Assembly: GCA_041690495.1 (NCBI GenBank)
Contig: JAWLHE010000014.1
Coordinates: 13,381-77,380, forward strand
Reading direction: 5' to 3'
Length of the DNA stretch: 64,000 nucleotides
Source: DATAAP01 sp041690495
GTDB lineage: Bacteria; Pseudomonadota; Alphaproteobacteria; CACIAM-22H2
Of this stretch, positions 1-9,047 are shown in pieces (the stretch's first letter is position 1; each line of letters begins with the position of its first letter). Made by a program: the position numbers and the translations under genes. Below the pieces are notes generated by a model. That model had not been told where the DNA came from, made no database searches, and saw only the letters and a list, made by a program, of their open reading frames with translations.

Positions 1-42
1 GCGGCGCTTGCCGCGAAGTTCGGCCAGCGCGTTCCTGCCTAG
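1..42 (+). CDS. 3' end of an unidentified upstream gene
   Basis: An open frame enters from the left edge and ends with AALAAKFGQRVPA and a TAG stop at 40-42. The next gene's ATG follows immediately at 43, so the two were probably transcribed together. Thirteen residues are too few to name a family. Confidence 0.45.
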   Translation, partial: AALAAKFGQRVPA

Positions 43-1671
43 ATGAGCATCCCGGACGGCGACTACGATTACATCATCGTTGGCGCGGGCTCGGCCGGCT
101 GCGTGCTGGCCAACCGGCTCTCGGCGGACCCGGCTGTGCGCGTGCTGCTGCTCGAGGCGGGCGGACGCGATACCAATCCGTGGATCCACATCCCGGTCGG
201 ATATTTCAAGACCATGCACAATCCGAAGACGGACTGGTGCTTCAGGACCGAGCCGGATCCCGGCATCAACGGCCGCAGCATTCCGTGGCCGCGCGGAAAG
301 GTGCTCGGCGGGTCGAGCGCGATCAACGGCCTGCTTTACATCCGGGGCCAGAGGCAGGACTACGACCAGTGGCGTCAGCTCGGCAATGTCGGCTGGGGAT
401 GGGACGACGTGCTGCCCTATTTCAAACGCTCCGAGAACCAGGAGCGCGGCGCCGACGACTTTCACGGCACCGGAGGGCCGCTTGCGGTGTCCGACATGCG
501 CATCCGGCACGAGATCTGCGACGCGATCATCGCAGCGGCGGTCGAGATCGGCATCCCCGCGAATCCCGATTTCAACGGGCCGTCGCAGGAGGGGGCTGGA
601 TATTTCCAGCTGACGGCGCGTAATGGGCTGCGTTGCAGCACGGCGGTCGGCTATCTGCGTCCGGTGCGCAACCGCCCGAACCTTCGGATCGTCACCGGCG
701 CCCTGGCGGCGCGGATCGTTTTCGAGCGGCGACGCGCCGCCGGCGTCGTCCTCACGGCTGATGGCGCCACGCGCGAGGCCCGCGCGAGAGGAGAGGTGAT
801 CCTCGCTGCGGGCGCTATCGGTTCGCCCCATCTGCTCGAACTGTCGGGCGTGGGCCGCGGCGACGTCGTCCGCAAGCTCGACCTGCCCCTGATCCACGAG
901 CTGCCCGGCGTCGGCGAGAATCTGCAGGACCATCTCCAGGCGCGTGCCGTCTACCAGACGCGTCGGCCGATCACGCTCAACGACCAGGTTCACAACCCGC
1001 TGCGCAAGCTGATGATGGGCATCGAGTTCGCGCTGAAACGCAGCGGCCCGCTGACGATGGCCGCGAGCGAGGTTGCGATCTTCGCGCGCACGCGTCCGGA
1101 GCTCGAGACTCCCGACGTGCAGTTCCACATCCAGCCGTGGAGCGCCGACAGTCCGGGCGAGGGGCTGCACCGCTTCTCGGCATTCACCGCCTCGGTCTGC
1201 CAGCTCCGTCCGGAGAGCCGCGGCCGGATCGTGCCGCGTTCCCCGGATCCGGCGGCGGCGCCGGCCATCCATCCGAACTATCTCGCCACCTATACCGACC
1301 AGCGCACCATCGTGGAGGGGATCAGGCTCGGTCGGCGTCTCGCCGCGACGCGCACATTGTCGGGCCATATCGCCGCGGAGTACCGGCCGGGGGCCGACAT
1401 CGCCACCGACGAGGCGCTGCTCGACTGGGCGCGCAATACGGCGACGACGATCTATCACCCGAGCGGTACGTGCAGGATGGGCAGCGACCCGCTTGCGGTG
1501 GTCGATGCCCGGCTGCGCGTTCGCGGCGTGGCGGGGCTTCGCGTGGTCGATGCCTCGATCATGCCGACCCTGGTCTCCGGCAACACCAATGCCCCCACCG
1601 TCATGATCGCCGAGAAGGCTGCGGACATGATCGCGGCCGATGCGAAGGCAGGTGACTCGGGCGCAGCGTAG
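43..1671 (+). CDS. GMC family FAD-dependent oxidoreductase (choline dehydrogenase-like)
   Basis: This is a flavoprotein of the glucose-methanol-choline family that oxidises an alcohol group; the substrate cannot be read from sequence. The N-terminal ADP-binding fold is clear, with glycines G14, G16 and G19 in IIVGAGSAGCVLANRL. The family signature GKVLGGSSAINGLLYIRG follows near residue 90. Near the C-terminus are the catalytic His472 in YHPSGTCRMG and Asn516 in GNTNAPT. Its 542 residues are normal for the family. No signal peptide is visible, so it should be cytoplasmic. The ATG abuts the stop of the preceding frame. The downstream dehydrogenase and amidohydrolase on the same strand suggest one catabolic operon. 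Confidence 0.93.
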   Translation: MSIPDGDYDYIIVGAGSAGCVLANRLSADPAVRVLLLEAGGRDTNPWIHIPVGYFKTMHNPKTDWCFRTEPDPGINGRSIPWPRGKVLGGSSAINGLLYIRGQRQDYDQWRQLGNVGWGWDDVLPYFKRSENQERGADDFHGTGGPLAVSDMRIRHEICDAIIAAAVEIGIPANPDFNGPSQEGAGYFQLTARNGLRCSTAVGYLRPVRNRPNLRIVTGALAARIVFERRRAAGVVLTADGATREARARGEVILAAGAIGSPHLLELSGVGRGDVVRKLDLPLIHELPGVGENLQDHLQARAVYQTRRPITLNDQVHNPLRKLMMGIEFALKRSGPLTMAASEVAIFARTRPELETPDVQFHIQPWSADSPGEGLHRFSAFTASVCQLRPESRGRIVPRSPDPAAAPAIHPNYLATYTDQRTIVEGIRLGRRLAATRTLSGHIAAEYRPGADIATDEALLDWARNTATTIYHPSGTCRMGSDPLAVVDARLRVRGVAGLRVVDASIMPTLVSGNTNAPTVMIAEKAADMIAADAKAGDSGAA

Positions 1672-1746
1672 CGCGGATTTCGTGCGCTTGCGTTGCAGGC
1701 CATGAGCACTATCATGCCCGTGCACACGAGAACTGGGAGCAGCGCG

Positions 1747-2616
1747 ATGGCAAAAGTGGCGTTTATCGGCCTTGGGGTGATGGGCTTTCCGATGGCCGGG
1801 CATCTGGTCAAGGCCGGGCATGATGTGACGGTCTACAACCGCACCGCGAGCAAGGCCGAGGACTGGGTCCGGAAGCACAAGGGCGGGAAGGCCGCCACCC
1901 CCGCCGAGGCTGCCAAGGGTGCCGAGTTCGTCATGACCATGGTCGGGAACGACGAGGATCTTCGTTCCGTCGTTTACGGCGAAACCGGTGCACTGGCCGG
2001 CATGACGAAGGGCGCCATCCTGGTCGACCACACCACGGCATCGGCGGCGGTGGCGCGCGAGATTGAGGTCGAGGCCAGGAAGAAGGGCGCCGGCTTCGTC
2101 GATGCGCCAGTTTCCGGCGGACAGGCGGGGGCTGAAAACGGCCAGCTCGGAATCATGTGCGGCGGTGATCCCGCGACCTTCGCCAAGGCCGAGCCGGTCA
2201 TGAAGGTCTATGCCAAGGCCCTGACCCTGATCGGACCGGCCGGGGCCGGTCAGCTCACCAAGATGGTCAACCAGATCTGCATCGCAGGGCTGCTCCAGGG
2301 CCTGTCGGAAGGGATGAACTTCGCGGCGAAGTCGGGGCTCGACATCGACAAGGTGCTTTCGGTCATCACCGCCGGCGCGGCGGGCTCGTGGCAGATGTCG
2401 AACCGCGCCAAGACCATGGTCGAGGGCAAGTTCGATTTCGGCTTCGCCGTGGACTGGATGCGCAAGGACCTCGGCATCTGCCTCGACGAGGCGAAGCGCA
2501 ACAAGGCGCGCCTGCCGGTGACGGCGCTGGTCGACCAGTTCTATGCCGGGGTGCAGGCGCGCGGCGGCGGACGCTGGGACACGTCGAGCCTTATCCATCT
2601 TCTTGCCAAGGACTGA
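1747..2616 (+). CDS. NAD(P)-dependent beta-hydroxyacid dehydrogenase (3-hydroxyisobutyrate dehydrogenase family)
   Basis: The 289-residue protein is a typical beta-hydroxyacid dehydrogenase that oxidises or reduces a small 3-hydroxy acid such as 3-hydroxyisobutyrate or tartronate semialdehyde. The dinucleotide-binding motif is at residues 8-13 (GLGVMG). The family's PVSGGQAGAENGQLGIMCGG segment is present, and the catalytic lysine is K172 in GQLTKMVNQ, with N175 three residues later. I chose ATG 1747 because the protein then begins directly at the Rossmann strand and a GGGAGC purine run precedes it; an in-frame ATG at 1693 is less likely. The gene lies 3 bases before the M20 gene. Confidence 0.9.
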   Translation: MAKVAFIGLGVMGFPMAGHLVKAGHDVTVYNRTASKAEDWVRKHKGGKAATPAEAAKGAEFVMTMVGNDEDLRSVVYGETGALAGMTKGAILVDHTTASAAVAREIEVEARKKGAGFVDAPVSGGQAGAENGQLGIMCGGDPATFAKAEPVMKVYAKALTLIGPAGAGQLTKMVNQICIAGLLQGLSEGMNFAAKSGLDIDKVLSVITAGAAGSWQMSNRAKTMVEGKFDFGFAVDWMRKDLGICLDEAKRNKARLPVTALVDQFYAGVQARGGGRWDTSSLIHLLAKD

Positions 2617-2619
2617 GCC

Positions 2620-3807
2620 ATGCCGATCATCAATCGGATCGCGGCCTTCCAGGACGAGATGACGGCGTGGCGCCGCGATCTCCACGCCCATCCGGAAACC
2701 GCCTTCGAGGAGCATCGCACTGCCGATCAGGTCGCGACGAAGCTGGCCGAGTTCGGCATCGAGGTGCATCGTGGGCTGGCCGGCACCGGCGTGGTTGGCA
2801 CGCTTCGCGCCGGGCAGGGGCGGCGCGCGATCGGGCTCCGCGCCGACATGGATGCACTTCACATTCACGAGAAGAACGGTTTCGACCACGCCTCGAAGAA
2901 TGTTGGCAAGATGCATGCCTGCGGCCATGACGGACACACGACCATGCTGCTCGGCGCGGCCAAATATCTCGCCGAGACCCGCAATTTCGACGGCCTGGTC
3001 CATTTCATCTTCCAGCCCGCCGAGGAGAACGAGGGCGGCGGCCGCGTCATGGTCGAGGAGGGCCTGTTCGACAAGTTCCCGGTCGAGGCGGTGTTCGGCA
3101 TGCACAACAAGCCGGGCCTGCCGGTCGGCAGGTTCGGCATCCGGCCCGGGCCGATGATGGCGGCCTATGACCGCTTCGAGATCACGGTGAAGGGCAAAGG
3201 CACCCACGGCGCCATGCCTCATCTCGGCACCGATCCGGTCGTGGTCGCTGCGAATATCGTCACCGCGCTGCAGTCGATCGCCAGCCGCATCACCGACCCG
3301 ATCGAGTCGGTGGTGGTCAGCGTCACGCAGATCCATGGCGGCGACACCTGGAATGTTATCCCCGACGACGTCGTCATCCGCGGCACGACGCGCGCCTTCA
3401 AGCCGGAGATTCACAAATCCATCGAGCCGACGATCAAGCGCATCGCCGAAGGCGTGTGTGCCGCATTCGGCGCCGCCATGTCGATGCGGTACGAGTACGG
3501 CTACCCGCCGCTGATCAACCACGAGGCGGAGACGCAGCTCGCGGCACAGATCGCCGCCGAGGTGGTCGGGCCCGAGAACGTTGATCGCAACTACGAGCCG
3601 ACCATGGGCGGCGAGGACTTCGCCTTCATGCTCCAGGCGAGGCCGGGCGCCTACATCTTCGTCGGCAATGGCCCGGGCGAGAACAGCTGCCTGCTGCACA
3701 ACCCACATTACGACTTCAACGACGAGGTCCTGCCGCTCGGCGCCAGCTACTGGGCCCGGCTGGTGGAGCGGGTGCTGCCGAAGAAGGTATCGGGGACGGC
3801 CGACTAG
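2620..3807 (+). CDS. M20 family metal-dependent amidohydrolase (hippurate hydrolase type)
   Basis: The 395-residue cytoplasmic amidohydrolase cleaves N-acyl amino acids or related amides. The metal site is well preserved: HAHPETAFEEHRTA near residue 22, GLRADMDAL, Cys101 and His103 in HACGHDGH, and the acidic pair E135-E136 in FQPAEENEGGG. A dimerisation domain begins near residue 185. Three bases separate it from the preceding dehydrogenase, and AAGGA before that stop can serve as its ribosome site, so the two are translationally close. With the GMC oxidoreductase it forms a likely degradation operon. It ends 22 bases from a convergent transporter gene. Confidence 0.93.
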   Translation: MPIINRIAAFQDEMTAWRRDLHAHPETAFEEHRTADQVATKLAEFGIEVHRGLAGTGVVGTLRAGQGRRAIGLRADMDALHIHEKNGFDHASKNVGKMHACGHDGHTTMLLGAAKYLAETRNFDGLVHFIFQPAEENEGGGRVMVEEGLFDKFPVEAVFGMHNKPGLPVGRFGIRPGPMMAAYDRFEITVKGKGTHGAMPHLGTDPVVVAANIVTALQSIASRITDPIESVVVSVTQIHGGDTWNVIPDDVVIRGTTRAFKPEIHKSIEPTIKRIAEGVCAAFGAAMSMRYEYGYPPLINHEAETQLAAQIAAEVVGPENVDRNYEPTMGGEDFAFMLQARPGAYIFVGNGPGENSCLLHNPHYDFNDEVLPLGASYWARLVERVLPKKVSGTAD

Positions 3808-3829
3808 GTCCTGTCGCAGCGGGGCGCGC

Positions 3830-4753
3830 TCAGAACACCTGGATGAGCGCGACGCCGGCCAGGAGGAGGCCGACGCCGACATAGCGCAGGCGCGATATCT
3901 CGCGCCGCGGCAGGCGGAACCATCCGTATCTGTCGACGAAGAGCGATGCGATCTGCTGCCCCGCCACCGTAAGCCCGACCGCGGCGGCCGTGCCGATCGC
4001 CGGGATCGCCGTGAACACCGTTGTTACGTAGGTCGCGCCGCAGAGCGCGCCGAGCCAGCCCCACCATGGCATCGCGGCGAGGCCCGCGAGGCGCGGCTTC
4101 GGTATGTCGGACAGGGCGATCGTCACGAGCAGCACGAGCGCCATTGCCAGGGTCGCCCCCGCGAAGCTGACTGCGCCGACTACGAACGGCGCGCCGATGT
4201 CGTCGCGCAACAGCCCGTTGATCGCTCCCTGGACCGGAAGCACGGCGCCGGCCAGAAGCGCCAGGGCGATCCATCCGAGCTTCGATCGTGACAGCTCGTT
4301 GGTGGCGCTCTTCTGGCCGAGCACGATCGCGGCCGCGCCGATGAGCACGGCGAGGGTGCCTGCGATCGCCGCCGGTTCCGGCGGCTGATGCGGCACGCCC
4401 AGCGATCCGGTGGCGTCCAGACCGAGCGACGCGAGCATCTGGCCGGCGATGAAGAGGCCGACCGTCACGACCGCGCCGAGGCGCGGAATCAGGATGATCG
4501 TCGAGGCGACGTAGATGGCCGTGGCGATCCCGCCGGTCGTATGCCACCACGGCACGCCGGGGAGATTGCCGAAGGCGACGCTGGTCCGGGTCGCCACGGC
4601 CACGGCGAGCAGCAAGGCGCCAGCGATCACCACCTGGATGGTCGTGGCCGCGAACGGGTTGCCGGTCGCCTTCGAGAGCTGCGTGTTGGCGCCCGCCTGT
4701 ACCGCGAGCAGCCCGCCGGCGAGCAGCGACAGGGGCAGAAACAGGGCTTCCAT
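3830..4753 (-). CDS. DMT-superfamily YdcZ (DUF606) transporter
   Basis: The 307-residue inner-membrane protein consists of two homologous halves of about five hydrophobic segments each. Each half has the YdcZ signature: GGLLAVQAGANTQLSKATGN near residue 12 and GAVLPVQGAINGLLRDDIG near residue 165. The substrate is unknown. ATG 4753 is chosen because GGATGGAGACC lies just upstream and the first membrane segment starts at once; the open frame extends much further upstream but without hydrophobic or conserved sequence. A LysR gene lies 137 bases upstream on the same strand and may control it. Confidence 0.88.
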   Translation of the reverse strand: MEALFLPLSLLAGGLLAVQAGANTQLSKATGNPFAATTIQVVIAGALLLAVAVATRTSVAFGNLPGVPWWHTTGGIATAIYVASTIILIPRLGAVVTVGLFIAGQMLASLGLDATGSLGVPHQPPEPAAIAGTLAVLIGAAAIVLGQKSATNELSRSKLGWIALALLAGAVLPVQGAINGLLRDDIGAPFVVGAVSFAGATLAMALVLLVTIALSDIPKPRLAGLAAMPWWGWLGALCGATYVTTVFTAIPAIGTAAAVGLTVAGQQIASLFVDRYGWFRLPRREISRLRYVGVGLLLAGVALIQVF

Positions 4754-4890
4754 GACTGGTCTCCATCCTTTGGCGAGCATCGGCGCGCGGCGGCGCTGGA
4801 CGGCTCGTGGGATGGAGGTAGGGCTTGCCGGCGAGATCTGCGATCTGCGTTCTCGCCAACAAGGACTGCGCGGATGCACACCCCGCGGGT

Positions 4891-5805
4891 TCAGCTCTTG
4901 CGCCTGGGTGGACGAGCATTGGCGCCCTCGAGCAGCGGACGCCGCCTGGCGAAAGCGGCCGCGACGTGCTCGGTGAACGCCCGGACCCTGGCGGTCCGCC
5001 GCAGGTCCTCGTGGGTAAGGACCCATAGCGCGGTTTCCATCTCGGCGATGGGCGGATGCACGCAGACGAGTCCGGGCGAAGTGTCTCCCAGATAACAGGG
5101 CAGGGCCGCCAGCCCGAGACCGGCTTCCGCTGCCTGGCGCAGCGCGACGAAGGAATCCGCGCGAAGCACAATCTCGCTTTCCGGAAGCGTCGCGCGCATC
5201 CAGCGTGCCGCCGACGTTCCGGCGAGACTGTCGTCCGGCGCGAGCCACCGCTCCCGCGCAAGGTCGATCCTGCGGCCCCTGGCCGCGTAGCCGTGGCCCG
5301 CATAGACCGCGAAGGCGACCTTTGCGACACGCCGGCCCACGAGCGCCTCCGGCGGTTCCTTTGCGGGCCGGATCGCCACATCCGCGTCGCGCTTGCCGAG
5401 ATTGAACATCTGGTTGGCCACGGCGACCTCGAGCTGAATGCCGGCATGGGCCGACCGGAACTCGGCCAGGATCTCCGGGAGAAGCGACGCCATCAGCGTG
5501 TCGGTCGTGGTGACGCGGAGGGTGCCGGTGAGCCGCAGGTCCCGGCCGGCGAGCTTTCGCTCGAGCGCTGTCACCGTGTCCTCGATGCCACGGGCGGCCG
5601 CGATCAGCTCCTCGCCGCCGGCGGTCAGGACGTAGCCGGTCGGCAGGCGCTCGAACAGTCGCAGGCCGAGACGGTTTTCAAAAGTCGCAAGCCGTCGCAG
5701 CACCGTGGTGTGGTTGACCCCCAGTGTGCGAGCCGCGCCCGCCAGCGATCCGGTGTTCGCCACCGCCAGCACGTAGCGAAGGTCGTCCCACTCGAACCCG
5801 GCCAT
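4891..5805 (-). CDS. LysR family transcriptional regulator
   Basis: The 304-residue protein has an N-terminal winged helix-turn-helix (residues 6-60; GSLAGAARTLGVNHTTVLRRL is the recognition region) followed by a periplasmic-binding-like effector domain from about residue 90. The internal start at 5805 (MAGFEWDDLRYVLAV) gives the standard LysR N-terminus; the frame upstream to 5913 is unlikely to be used. It points the same way as the YdcZ transporter gene that follows. It is unusual in being back-to-back with a second LysR gene across a 394-base spacer. Confidence 0.92.
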   Translation of the reverse strand: MAGFEWDDLRYVLAVANTGSLAGAARTLGVNHTTVLRRLATFENRLGLRLFERLPTGYVLTAGGEELIAAARGIEDTVTALERKLAGRDLRLTGTLRVTTTDTLMASLLPEILAEFRSAHAGIQLEVAVANQMFNLGKRDADVAIRPAKEPPEALVGRRVAKVAFAVYAGHGYAARGRRIDLARERWLAPDDSLAGTSAARWMRATLPESEIVLRADSFVALRQAAEAGLGLAALPCYLGDTSPGLVCVHPPIAEMETALWVLTHEDLRRTARVRAFTEHVAAAFARRRPLLEGANARPPRRKS

Positions 5806-6199
5806 GTCATCGCGGTCCGTGCATTGCGGCCGGAACGGTAGCAAGGCGGAGGCGTGCGCGGCATGCGAAATCGAATTCCCGGCGGGACGCTTGAAGAGTG
5901 GGATATAAGCCATTCAACAGAAACCCGGATTCGGAACGGAGGGTGTCCAGAACTATCCCGAGCCGACGGGTTCCGGGGGGACGCTGTTTCACCTGTTTCA
6001 GGTGTTTCTGCACTTCAGCGCTTCAGGCGAATCTGCAGTTGCTGCCGGGCGTTCAACAAAAACGCCCGTCGATGAGGGTCCCGGCGGGCGCGATGGTCCG
6101 GGCAGGATGCTACATCGTTCGTTCCGCCGGTCAAGGACACGACTGCCCGGCGGCCCGTAGACCCGCTAGTATGGCGGCCAAGCGGCCGGGAGCGGATGG
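5806..6199. promoter_or_regulatory. Divergent intergenic region between two LysR genes
   Basis: This 394-base spacer must hold the promoters of both LysR genes. It contains a perfect 6-base inverted repeat with a 3-base centre at 5990-6004 (CACCTGTTTCAGGTG), followed by further TTCAG-containing half-sites to about 6030. A second perfect inverted repeat, CGGGCGTT and AACGCCCG, lies at 6046-6053 and 6061-6068. Neither is followed by a T-run, so these look like protein-binding sites and not terminators. No convincing reading frame is present. Confidence 0.5.
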
Positions 6200-7087
6200 A
6201 TGGACGCGGGCGATCTCAGAGTGTTCGAGGCGGTGGCGCGGCTCGGCGGCATGAGCCGGGCGGCGGCGGAGCTGCACACCGTGCAATCGAATGTCACCGC
6301 CCGGATCCGCCAGCTCGAAGCGGAACTCGGCACGGCTCTGTTCCACCGCCACAAGAGCGGCGTCACCCTGACCGACGCCGGACGGCGCCTGCTGCCCTAT
6401 ACCGGTCGCGTGCGCCAGGCGCTCGATGACGCGCGGCGCGCGGTGGCGGACACCGGCGAGCCGGCCGGCGCGCTGACCGTCGGCTCGCTCGAGACGACCG
6501 CGGCGCTGCGTCTGTCGCCGATCCTCTCCGGCTATGTGGCCGCCCATCCCAAGGTCGACCTGGTGTTGCGGACCGGGACCACCTGCGAGTTGGTCGAGCG
6601 CGTGCTGAGCCGTGAGCTGGAGGGTGCCTTCGTCTGCGGTCCGGTCGACCATCCGGAGCTGGACTCCGAGGTCGTCTTCCGCGAACAGCTCGTGATCCTG
6701 ACGGCGCCCGGAGTGGCCGACTTCGATGCGCTGACCGATGCCAGGGAGCTGAAGATCGTCGTCCTGCGGGCCGGGTGCTCCTATCGCGAGCGGCTCGAAG
6801 CGCTTCTGGCCAGGCGCGGCGTGACCGGGCTGCGCCGGCTCGAGTTTGGCACGCTCGAGGCCATTGTCGGCTGCGTCGCCGCCGGACTCGGCCTTACCCT
6901 GCTGCCGAAGGCTCTGATCGGGCCCGTCTGGCGGGATGGCCGGGTGCGGTTGCATGAGCTGCCGCCGGCGGATGCGGAGGTCGAAACCCTGTTCATCCGC
7001 CGTCGCGACGCGTATCTGTCCAGTGCGCTGGCGGCTTTCCTGCGCGCTGCCCGTCCCGCCGCACTCCGTGCCGAAGCGGCGGAATAG
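6200..7087 (+). CDS. LysR family transcriptional regulator
   Basis: The 295-residue LysR protein has an N-terminal helix-turn-helix (GGMSRAAAELHTVQSNVTARIRQLE, residues 17-41) and a C-terminal effector-binding domain. ATG 6200 is preceded by GGGAG at 6188-6192. The gene is followed within about 100 bases by a same-strand MFS transporter, with a T-N11-A palindrome between them. Regulator and exporter therefore probably form a unit, with the regulator controlling the transporter. Confidence 0.92.
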   Translation: MDAGDLRVFEAVARLGGMSRAAAELHTVQSNVTARIRQLEAELGTALFHRHKSGVTLTDAGRRLLPYTGRVRQALDDARRAVADTGEPAGALTVGSLETTAALRLSPILSGYVAAHPKVDLVLRTGTTCELVERVLSRELEGAFVCGPVDHPELDSEVVFREQLVILTAPGVADFDALTDARELKIVVLRAGCSYRERLEALLARRGVTGLRRLEFGTLEAIVGCVAAGLGLTLLPKALIGPVWRDGRVRLHELPPADAEVETLFIRRRDAYLSSALAAFLRAARPAALRAEAAE

Positions 7088-7091
7088 AGGC

Positions 7092-7106
7092 ATCTGAAAA
7101 ACAGAT
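7092..7106. promoter_or_regulatory. Candidate LysR operator (T-N11-A palindrome)
   Basis: ATCTG-AAAAA-CAGAT is a perfect 5-base inverted repeat that fits the T-N11-A rule of LysR boxes (TCTG-N5-CAGA). It begins 4 bases after the LysR stop and lies about 80 bases before the transporter start, the usual place for an activator site. Binding is inferred from position and symmetry only. Confidence 0.45.
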
Positions 7107-7185
7107 CACCTCGATCAGATAAAAGCGTTTTCCGCGATTGCCCTGAGCCTCTAGCGTCTCCGGCCAGCGATTGTGCGGAGGCGGA

Positions 7186-8406
7186 GTGCAGCAGATCCTG
7201 GCGAATTCCCATGCGGGCGATGGTGTGAACGCGTGGCGCGCGACCCTGTCCGGCCTGAGCGCAAGCCTGGTTGGAATCGGCCTGTCGCGCTTCGCCTATA
7301 CGCCGCTGATTCCGGCGCTGATCGCAGCGGAGTGGTTCACGCCCGCGGAGTCCGCCTATCTCGGGGCCGCCAATCTTGCCGGGTACCTGGCCGGAGCGTT
7401 GCTGGGCCGGCCGATGGCGGCGCGTGCACCGGTCGTCGCCGTGCTGCGCATGATGATGGTGCTGGCGACGACGGCGTTCTTCGCCTGTGCATTCCCGCTG
7501 CCGTTTCTATGGTTCTTCGTCTGGCGTTTCGCGGCAGGCCTGTCCGGCGGCGCTCTGATGGTGCTGGCCGCTCCCACCGTGCTGCCGCATGTGTCGCCGT
7601 CGCGGCGCGGCCTCGCCGGCGGCATCATCTTCACCGGGGTCGGGCTGGGCATCGCCGCGTCGGGCACCCTCGTGCCGTTGCTGCTGCGTTTCGGTCTGTT
7701 CGAGACCTGGTGCGGCCTCGGCGCCATCTCGCTGGTGCTGACGGCCGCTTCGTGGGGCGGCTGGCCGCGTGCGCGCGCGCCCGGAAGCATCGATCCGAAG
7801 ACGGTTCGCACCGCGCCGCCGCGTCCGCTGCTCAAGGCGCTCTACGTCGAGTACGCGCTCAATGCCGTCGGTCTGGTGCCGCACATGGTGTTCCAGGTCG
7901 ACTTCATCGCCCGCGGCCTCGGCAAGGGGCTCGATGTCGGCGCACAGTACTGGATCGTGTTCGGCATCGGCGCCACAGCCGGCCCGCTGCTGGCGGGTTT
8001 CATTGCCGACCGGATCGGTTTCCGGCTTGCGCTGCGCGCCGCTTTCGTCGTGCAGGCGGCCGCGGTGGGTGTGCTCGTCGTGGCGACCGGACCATGGGCA
8101 TTGACCGCTTCCAGCATCGTGATCGGCGCGACAGTGCCCGGCGTCGTCCCGCTGGCGCTCGGCCGCGTCCACGAGATCGTTCAGGATCCGAAGGCTCGCG
8201 GAGCCGCCTGGAGCCTGTGCACGACGGCGTTTGCCGTCGGGCAGGCCGCGGCTGCCTACGGCTTCGCCTACGTCTTCGAACGCACCGACGGCGCCTATCC
8301 GGTGCTGTTCGCACTCGCGGCGGGGGCGCTGATGCTGGCGCTGATCATCGACGTCGCCGCGGCCGCGGCGGGTCGCGGCGCGGAAGGAACCACGAGGCAT
8401 GAGTGA
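7186..8406 (+). CDS. YbfB/YjiJ family MFS transporter
   Basis: The protein of about 406 residues has roughly twelve hydrophobic segments typical of the major facilitator superfamily. It carries the YbfB/YjiJ signature near the start (SLVGIGLSRFAYTPLIPALI). The substrate is unknown; relatives are treated as sugar or drug exporters. The start is ambiguous: GTG 7186 has GGAGG at 7177-7181 just upstream, while TTG 7171 and GTG 7225 are in frame. It is preceded by a LysR gene and a candidate LysR box, and followed 10 bases later by a glutathione transferase gene. Confidence 0.87.
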   Translation: MQQILANSHAGDGVNAWRATLSGLSASLVGIGLSRFAYTPLIPALIAAEWFTPAESAYLGAANLAGYLAGALLGRPMAARAPVVAVLRMMMVLATTAFFACAFPLPFLWFFVWRFAAGLSGGALMVLAAPTVLPHVSPSRRGLAGGIIFTGVGLGIAASGTLVPLLLRFGLFETWCGLGAISLVLTAASWGGWPRARAPGSIDPKTVRTAPPRPLLKALYVEYALNAVGLVPHMVFQVDFIARGLGKGLDVGAQYWIVFGIGATAGPLLAGFIADRIGFRLALRAAFVVQAAAVGVLVVATGPWALTASSIVIGATVPGVVPLALGRVHEIVQDPKARGAAWSLCTTAFAVGQAAAAYGFAYVFERTDGAYPVLFALAAGALMLALIIDVAAAAAGRGAEGTTRHE

Positions 8407-8416
8407 GGAACGAAGT

Positions 8417-8992
8417 ATGAAGCTCTACTACAACCCGCCGTCGCCCTATGCCCGCAAGGTTCTGGTCGCGGCACATGAGAAGCATCTGGTGGAGCGGATC
8501 GAGTTGCTGCCGGTCGATCCCTGGAAGGATCCGCCGGCGCTGCTCGCGGCGACGCCGGTCGGCAAGGTGCCGGCGCTCGTGACAGGCGACGGAACGTTGC
8601 TGGTCGAGAGCACGACGATTGCCGAGTATCTCGACCAGGTCGGCGAGGGGCCGCGGCTGATCGCGGGCGACCGCACGGGCGTGATGGCGCGAACCGCGCT
8701 GGCGCAGGGCCTCATAGACGCATCGTTCGGGATCGTCATCGAGCGCCGCCGCCCGCAGGAGCGGCAATGGGACGCATGGATCGACCGCCAGCACCGCACC
8801 GTCGAACGCATCCTGCCGCGGCTGGCGCCAAGCGGGAACGGCTTCGACCTTGGCGACATCAGCCTGGCCTGCGGCCTCGCCTATCTCGACTTCCGTCTGC
8901 CGGAGCTCGCGTGGCGCGGCGTGCATTCCGCGCTCGCCGACTGGCTCGACCGGGTCAGCCATCGCCCATCGATGCGCGCAACGAAGGTGTAG
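8417..8992 (+). CDS. Glutathione S-transferase family protein
   Basis: The 191-residue protein has a thioredoxin-like N-terminal domain (MKLYYNPPSPYARKVLVAA) with the glutathione gamma-glutamyl motif VESTTIAEYL near residue 65, and a short helical C-terminal domain. The serine and tyrosine of SPYARK lie at the catalytic position. ATG 8417 has AGGAA at 8406-8410; an in-frame ATG at 8399 overlaps the transporter end and is less likely. It probably shares a transcript with the MFS gene. No C-terminal export signal is visible. Confidence 0.9.
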   Translation: MKLYYNPPSPYARKVLVAAHEKHLVERIELLPVDPWKDPPALLAATPVGKVPALVTGDGTLLVESTTIAEYLDQVGEGPRLIAGDRTGVMARTALAQGLIDASFGIVIERRRPQERQWDAWIDRQHRTVERILPRLAPSGNGFDLGDISLACGLAYLDFRLPELAWRGVHSALADWLDRVSHRPSMRATKV

Positions 8993-9047
8993 GCGGCACG
9001 CATGCGGGTGAAGCGTTCACGGTTGGCCCGCGATCCAGGATTGGCCT

